38,874 bases of DNA, taken from the NCBI GenBank assembly GCA_022833215.1, contig JAIPUZ010000080.1, positions 1-38,874 on the forward strand, written 5' to 3'. The notes under the pieces are model-generated. The model was not told where the DNA came from. It was given only the letters and a program-made list of their open reading frames with translations, and ran no database searches. The translations under genes were made by a program, and so were the position numbers. The DNA is from Mesorhizobium sp. Its GTDB lineage: Bacteria; Pseudomonadota; Alphaproteobacteria; Rhizobiales; Rhizobiaceae. Shown here in pieces: positions 34,814 through 38,874 of this stretch; within the stretch, counting starts at the first letter, position 1, and the number at the start of each line of letters is the position of its first letter.

Positions 34814-34855
34814 AAAAAAGAAAACGCCCGCCTGCGGTTTGTGCGAGGCGGGCGT
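34814..34855 (-). terminator. Rho-independent terminator after rpsU
   Basis: On the minus strand CGCCCGCCT pairs with AGGCGGGCG (9 bp, extended by A-T) around the loop CGCACAAACCGC, followed by TTTTCTTTTTT. It isolates rpsU from the five-gene operon. Confidence 0.93.
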
Positions 34856-34873
34856 GGAGTGAACGGGTTGCGC

Positions 34874-35155
34874 TCAGGATGCGGAAGCGGGGGCGGAGGT
34901 CTCCGGCCGCGCCGGGCGCGTCTGCGGGCGCGGCTTTCGCACCGGGCCGGCAATCAGACCTTCGCGAATGGCAAGCTTGCGAGCGGCCTTTCGGGTGCGG
35001 CGGACGGCTTCAGCCTTTTCACGGCCGCGGCGCTCGGATGGTTTCTCATAGGCGCGGCGCGCCTTCATTTCACGGAAAACGCCTTCGCGCTGCAATTTCT
35101 TCTTGAGGACCCGGAGGGCCTGATCGACGTTGTTGTCACGAACGAGTACCTGCAA
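34874..35155 (-). CDS. rpsU: 30S ribosomal protein S21
   Basis: Small-subunit protein that acts near the mRNA anti-Shine-Dalgarno region. The core [40 protein letters not shown] is typical. At 93 residues it is longer than the roughly 71 of E. coli because of a basic, Pro/Ala-rich tail, as in other rhizobia. The start is a TTG (35155) with AAGGA 6 bases upstream; the frame before it is not coding. A TATATA -10-like hexamer lies at 35248-35253. Confidence 0.95.
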   Translation of the reverse strand: MQVLVRDNNVDQALRVLKKKLQREGVFREMKARRAYEKPSERRGREKAEAVRRTRKAARKLAIREGLIAGPVRKPRPQTRPARPETSAPASAS

Positions 35156-35498
35156 TGAACTTCCTTCTTTCTGTAAATGTTGAAAACGATGGGATTTGAA
35201 TCGGTTCCGCTGAAAAGATGCAGCGAAACATCCCGGCGGATTGCCTCTATATAGGATAAAATCGGCAATTGTGCACGTTTCCACCGATTTATTGTCGGTT
35301 GTGCGGAATGTGCCTGTCCCATGTGGTGCAAGAATTTCCTCAACCCGGCTTTGGCCGGATGTCGTGAGTCAGCCAGCGGGCGGCGTTAACGGCAATGTGT
35401 TACCGGTTGAAAGGAAATGAGAATAATGTTTGGCTTGAATAAATCATAACCCCTGCGGGCCGCCCGGCACCGCTCACGAGCCAGAATGGGAGAAGAGA
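35156..35498. promoter_or_regulatory. rpsU / choX divergent control region
   Basis: 343 bases without a gene. On the minus strand TATATA (35253-35248) with GTGCAC 17 bases upstream may be the rpsU promoter, giving a leader of about 85 bases. No clear choX promoter or operator is seen; GTTAACGGCAATGTGTTACC near 35384 is an imperfect repeat of unknown meaning and not a CtrA box. Confidence 0.35.
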
Positions 35499-36443
35499 AT
35501 GCCCAGCTTGAAATCGATCGCCCTTTCGCTTGCCTTGTCGGTGGCGGCAGGCGGCGCCGCATTCGCGGCAGAACCCGGCAGTTGCAAGGCCGTCCGCTTC
35601 GCCGATGTCGGCTGGACGGATATCACCGCCACCACCGCCACCGCCTCGGTCATCCTCGAAGCGCTAGGCTACCAGCCCGACACCCAGGTGCTGTCGGTGC
35701 CCGTTACATACGCCTCGCTCGCCAGCAAGGATATCGACGTCTTCCTCGGCAACTGGATGCCGACCATGGAAGCCGACATCAAGCCCTATCAGGAGAAAGG
35801 CACCGTCGAGACGGTGGTGACCAATCTGGAAGGGGCGAAGTACACGCTGGCGGTGCCCAGTTACACCTATGACGCTGGCCTCAAGAGCTTTCAGGACATC
35901 GCCAGGTTCAAGGACAAGCTCGGAAACAAGATCTACGGCATCGAGGCCGGCAACGACGGCAATCGCGTCGTGCTCGACATGATTTCCGAGAACAAGTTCG
36001 ATACCGCCGGTTTCGAACTGGTGGAAAGCTCCGAGGCCGGCATGCTGGCTGCGGTGCAGAAAGCGGTCGGCTCCAGGCAGGACGTTGTGTTCCTCGGCTG
36101 GGAGCCGCACCCGATGAACGCCAACATCGACATGAAGTATCTTGAAGGCGGCGACGATGTGTTCGGCCCGAATTATGGCGGCGCCACCGTGCTCACCAAT
36201 GTGCGGGCCGGCTACACCGCCGAATGCCCGAACATGGGCGTGTTCCTGAAAAACCTCGTCTTCTCCCTGCAGATGGAGAACGAGATCATGGGTGCGATCC
36301 TCAATGACGGCGCGGATCCCAAGGCCGCCGCGACTGCCTGGCTCAAGGCCAATCCCGATGCCGTCACGCCCTGGCTGGAAGGCGTGACGACTTTCGACGG
36401 CGGCGATGCGTCGGCAGCGGTGAAGTCGGCGCTGGGCCTTTGA
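35499..36443 (+). CDS. choX: Choline ABC transporter, periplasmic binding protein ChoX
   Basis: Secreted 314-residue binding protein with a signal peptide (cleavage about after AFA, residue 23). It follows Sinorhizobium ChoX closely in layout: the aromatic cage that holds the trimethylammonium group is represented by DVGWTDI (Trp39), FLGNWMP, SYTYDAG and LGWEPHPM, and the two cysteines (SCKAV and AECPNMG) match the ChoX disulfide pair. Choline or acetylcholine is thus more likely than glycine betaine. The ATG at 35499 follows GGGAGAAG. It is first in a choXWV operon. Confidence 0.92.
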   Translation: MPSLKSIALSLALSVAAGGAAFAAEPGSCKAVRFADVGWTDITATTATASVILEALGYQPDTQVLSVPVTYASLASKDIDVFLGNWMPTMEADIKPYQEKGTVETVVTNLEGAKYTLAVPSYTYDAGLKSFQDIARFKDKLGNKIYGIEAGNDGNRVVLDMISENKFDTAGFELVESSEAGMLAAVQKAVGSRQDVVFLGWEPHPMNANIDMKYLEGGDDVFGPNYGGATVLTNVRAGYTAECPNMGVFLKNLVFSLQMENEIMGAILNDGADPKAAATAWLKANPDAVTPWLEGVTTFDGGDASAAVKSALGL

Positions 36444-36536
36444 CGGCTCGGCCAGTCACCCGGTGACGGGCGCGGCGGTCGATCCTGACCGGTCGGCCGC
36501 CGTCATCCTGACAAGGTCCACAACGAGGGGGACGAT

Positions 36537-37391
36537 ATGGATCCGGTCTCGGCGCTGATCGCCAGTTTCAAGATCCCGGTCGGGCAATGGGGCAGGTCGT
36601 TCTTCACTTTCCTCACCACAAATTTCGAGTGGTTCTTCGATGCGATCGCCGATGGGGTCACCTGGGTTCTCCAGAGCCTGATCGACCTGCTCCTGTGGCT
36701 GCCGCCGGTCGTCGTGGTGCTGCTCATTGCGGCTCTCGCATGGTGGTTGCAGCGCTCGTGGAAGCTGGCTGTCGCAGTGGCGGTCGGGCTTGCCTTCATC
36801 ATCAATCAGGGCCTGTGGAAGGACACGGTCGAGACGCTGGTGCTGGTGGTCGGCGCCACCGCCGCCTCCATGGCGATCGGCGTGCCGATCGGCATCTGGG
36901 CGGCGCATAACGAGCGGGGCTATCGCATTCTCCAGCCGGTCCTCGATCTGATGCAGACCATGCCGACCTTCGTCTATCTGATCCCGGTTCTCATCCTGTT
37001 CGGCCTCGGCATCGCGCCGGGCCTCATCGTCACCGTCATCTTCGCGTCTCCGGCACCCATCCGCCTCACCTATCTCGGCATCACCTCGGTGCCGAAGCCG
37101 ATGCTGGAGGCCGGCGAAGCCTTCGGGGCCACGAAGCGTCAGCTTCTGTGGAAGGTGGAACTGCCGGCGGCCATGCCCACGATCATGGCCGGCCTCACCC
37201 AATGCATCATGCTTTCGTTGTCGATGGTGGTGATCGCGGCGCTGATCGGCGCCAACGGTCTCGGCAAGCCAGTGGTGCGGGCGCTGAATTCGGTCAACAT
37301 TCCGCTGGGGCTTGAAGCGGGCCTTGCCATCGTCATCATCGCCATCATTCTCGACCGCATGAGCCGGGTTCGCACGGGAGCCAGCCGATGA
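36537..37391 (+). CDS. choW: Choline ABC transporter permease ChoW
   Basis: Inner-membrane permease of 284 residues with about six membrane segments. The BPD-transport EAA loop is EAGEAFGATKRQLLWKVELPAAMPTIMAGLTQ; the segment TMPTFVYLIPVLILFGLG is typical of the ProW/OpuAB/ChoW group. The ATG follows GAGGGGGACGAT. Its stop overlaps the choV start (ATGA), so the two are translationally coupled. Confidence 0.93.
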   Translation: MDPVSALIASFKIPVGQWGRSFFTFLTTNFEWFFDAIADGVTWVLQSLIDLLLWLPPVVVVLLIAALAWWLQRSWKLAVAVAVGLAFIINQGLWKDTVETLVLVVGATAASMAIGVPIGIWAAHNERGYRILQPVLDLMQTMPTFVYLIPVLILFGLGIAPGLIVTVIFASPAPIRLTYLGITSVPKPMLEAGEAFGATKRQLLWKVELPAAMPTIMAGLTQCIMLSLSMVVIAALIGANGLGKPVVRALNSVNIPLGLEAGLAIVIIAIILDRMSRVRTGASR

Positions 37392-38569
37392 CCGTCGCCG
37401 TCGAATTCCGCAATGTCGATATCGTCTTCGGCAAGGACAGGGCGCGCGCCCTTGAAATGATCGACCGGGGCGCGTCGCGCGACGAGGTTCTTGCAAAGAC
37501 CGGCGCCGTGCTGGGTTGCGCCGGTGCAAGCCTCACGGTGCAGGAAGGGGACATATCCGTACTGATGGGGCTTTCCGGCTCCGGCAAATCCACTCTGCTG
37601 CGCGCGGTCAACCGGCTCAATGTGGTCAGCCGCGGCAGCGTGATGGTCCATGACGGCGACCGCATGGTCGATGTCGTGACGTGCGATGACGCGACGCTGA
37701 GAAGCCTGCGCCAGAAGCAGGTGGCGATGGTGTTCCAGCAGTTCGGGCTGCTGCCCTGGCGCACGGTGGAAGAGAATGTCGGCTTCGGTCTGGAACTTGC
37801 CGGCGTGCCGGACGCGGAACGGCGCGAACGCGTCGCCAACCAGCTCAGGCTGGTTGGCCTCGACCAGTGGTCGAAGAAATATGCGCATGAACTTTCCGGC
37901 GGCATGCAGCAGCGGGTGGGGCTGGCGCGCGCCTTCGCCACGGAAGCGCCGATCCTGCTCATGGACGAACCGTTTTCGGCACTCGATCCGCTGATCCGCA
38001 CCAAGTTGCAGGACGAGCTTCTTCAGCTTCAGGCCAAACTGAAGAAGACGATCATCTTCGTGTCCCACGATCTGGAGGAGGCGCTGAAGATCGGCACCAC
38101 CATCACCATCATGGAGGGTGGGCGCATCGTTCAGACCGGCACGCCGGAGGATATCGTGCTCCAGCCGGCCAACGATTATGTGCGAGACTTCATCGCCAAT
38201 GTGAATCCGCTGTCGGTGCTGACGGCGTGGAACGTGATGCGCATGAAGCACGAACTCGCGCACGATGCCGACGGGTGGGTATGGCTCGACCGGCGTGCGA
38301 CGACCCGTTTCAGGCTGGATGCGCAGGATCTGGTCATAGCGGCCGAACGCAGCGGCCAGCCGGCGGACTGGGTGTCGTGCAACGATGTGGAAAGACTGCC
38401 CGAGAACGGCTCCCATGTATTCTGGGCGAATCCCGGCACCTCACTGAAGACCGTGATGCTGGCCATGCAGCGCTCGCAGACGGCCCCCGTCGCCCTGTTC
38501 GACGAACAGTCGCGTTTCGTGGGCTCCATCGGCATACAGGATGTGCTGAGTGCGGTTCTGCGACGGTAG
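37388..38569 (+). CDS. choV: Choline ABC transporter ATP-binding protein ChoV
   Basis: Cytoplasmic ATPase of 393 residues: Walker A GLSGSGKST, Q-loop VFQQFGLLPWR, signature LSGGMQQRVGLARA, Walker B ILLMDEPFSALDP and switch histidine IIFVSHDLEEA. The C-terminal part (from about 280) is a CBS-like regulatory region as in OpuAA/ProV. It starts inside the choW stop and ends the operon. Choline import usually feeds glycine betaine synthesis for osmoprotection; the bet genes are not in the window. Confidence 0.95.
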   Translation: MTVAVEFRNVDIVFGKDRARALEMIDRGASRDEVLAKTGAVLGCAGASLTVQEGDISVLMGLSGSGKSTLLRAVNRLNVVSRGSVMVHDGDRMVDVVTCDDATLRSLRQKQVAMVFQQFGLLPWRTVEENVGFGLELAGVPDAERRERVANQLRLVGLDQWSKKYAHELSGGMQQRVGLARAFATEAPILLMDEPFSALDPLIRTKLQDELLQLQAKLKKTIIFVSHDLEEALKIGTTITIMEGGRIVQTGTPEDIVLQPANDYVRDFIANVNPLSVLTAWNVMRMKHELAHDADGWVWLDRRATTRFRLDAQDLVIAAERSGQPADWVSCNDVERLPENGSHVFWANPGTSLKTVMLAMQRSQTAPVALFDEQSRFVGSIGIQDVLSAVLRR

Positions 38570-38593
38570 CCGCTTGCAGCCGGTGCGGTTTTT
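38570..38593 (+). terminator. Weak terminator-like hairpin after choV
   Basis: CCGC (38570-38573) can pair with GCGG (38585-38588) just before five T. The stem is short, so the larger hairpin at 38596-38634 may be the real end signal. Confidence 0.4.
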
Positions 38594-38595
38594 CC

Positions 38596-38765
38596 AGAGC
38601 GTTTCTGCTTTTCCTCGAATCGCAGAAACGCTCTAACCTTTTGTTTTTTGCGCAATTCCGAACGCAAAACCGCGTCGCACTTTTGCTGGAATCGCTCTAT
38701 CTCTTTGTTTTGGCCGCATTTATGCGGCGCCAGATGTTTCCATCTGGCTGCAAAATGCTCTAGGC
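38596..38765. repeat. Composite intergenic repeat of four hairpins, including copy 2 of the two-hairpin unit
   Basis: In order: AGAGCGTTTCTGC/GCAGAAACGCTCT (38596-38634, 13 bp perfect); TTTTGCG/CGCAAAA (38646-38669); GCCGCAT/ATGCGGC (38713-38728, perfect); GCCAGATG/CATCTGGC (38729-38748, perfect), then the tail TGCAAAATGCTCTAGGC. The last two hairpins and tail repeat the element at 7681. From memory, similar GCGTTTCTG...CAGAAACGC elements are frequent between genes in Brucella and other Rhizobiales. No coding frame is seen from 38570 to 38840. Confidence 0.75.
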
Positions 38766-38840
38766 TGCAGTGACGATTTAACGTCTTGGGATTCCCATTT
38801 GGTTGCAAATCAGATTCTATTCTTGCCTTTGGAGGTTAGG

Positions 38841-38874
38841 ATGGAAGGTGAGGTTCTTCGCGACGATCAATGGG
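38841..38874 (+). CDS. Start of a probable IS5-type transposase, cut by the window edge
   Basis: Only the first 11 codons are present, reading MEGEVLRDDQW, with GGAGG 5 bases before the ATG. LRDDQW resembles the opening LTDEQW of the DUF4096 domain of IS5-family transposases. With so few residues this is a guess from one motif; no terminal inverted repeat is recognised. Confidence 0.45.
   Translation, partial: MEGEVLRDDQW

Overview
The window looks like chromosomal core sequence from an alphaproteobacterium of the Hyphomicrobiales (Rhizobiales), close to the Brucella / Mesorhizobium / Phyllobacteriaceae group. The grounds are the clustered CtrA, SciP, ChpT and EipA genes, a fused anthranilate synthase TrpE(G) behind a 14-residue Trp-Trp-Trp leader peptide, a ChoXWV choline transporter, an rpsU with a long basic tail, and GANTC methylation sites next to ctrA. 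Family names come from memory of protein sequences; no database was searched.

Layout. 1-2.9 kb: a tRNA-Met with a good promoter, a Gfo/Idh/MocA oxidoreductase and mnmA. 3.1-9 kb: a cell-cycle and envelope block with sciP, a FliJ-like gene, ctrA, a receiver-like protein lacking its phospho-acceptor aspartate, chpT, eipA and a membrane-anchored coiled-coil protein. 9-16 kb: small housekeeping and accessory genes (SpoU methyltransferase, ArsR-type regulator, HugZ-like protein, SDR, GNAT, glutathionyl-hydroquinone reductase, Nudix, metallophosphoesterase), ending in a small tail-anchored protein of unknown function with a full CtrA box at its start. 16-26 kb: a wHTH-like/TM/TPR protein, leuA behind a leucine-rich leader peptide, an AbrB-family membrane protein, an ABM-domain protein, a CDF efflux pump, trpE(G) with its leader, and an aspartoacylase-family deacylase. 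26-28 kb: fhs.

28-34.7 kb holds a tight five-gene minus-strand operon: coiled-coil protein, unknown protein, AAA+ ATPase, DUF6638-like protein and DUF2333 membrane protein. It looks like a conserved machine of unknown function and is the best candidate here for an undescribed system. 34.8-38.9 kb: rpsU, choXWV, then a composite hairpin-rich intergenic repeat and the first codons of a probable IS5-type transposase cut by the window edge.

How the parts fit. CtrA, its inhibitor SciP and the phosphotransferase ChpT form the cell-cycle control core; EipA is a known CtrA target in Brucella, and the small membrane protein at 15.4-16.0 kb is probably another. Two amino-acid pathways (Trp, Leu) each carry a ribosome-mediated attenuator. 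The five-gene operon shares no obvious pathway with its neighbours and must be understood on its own.
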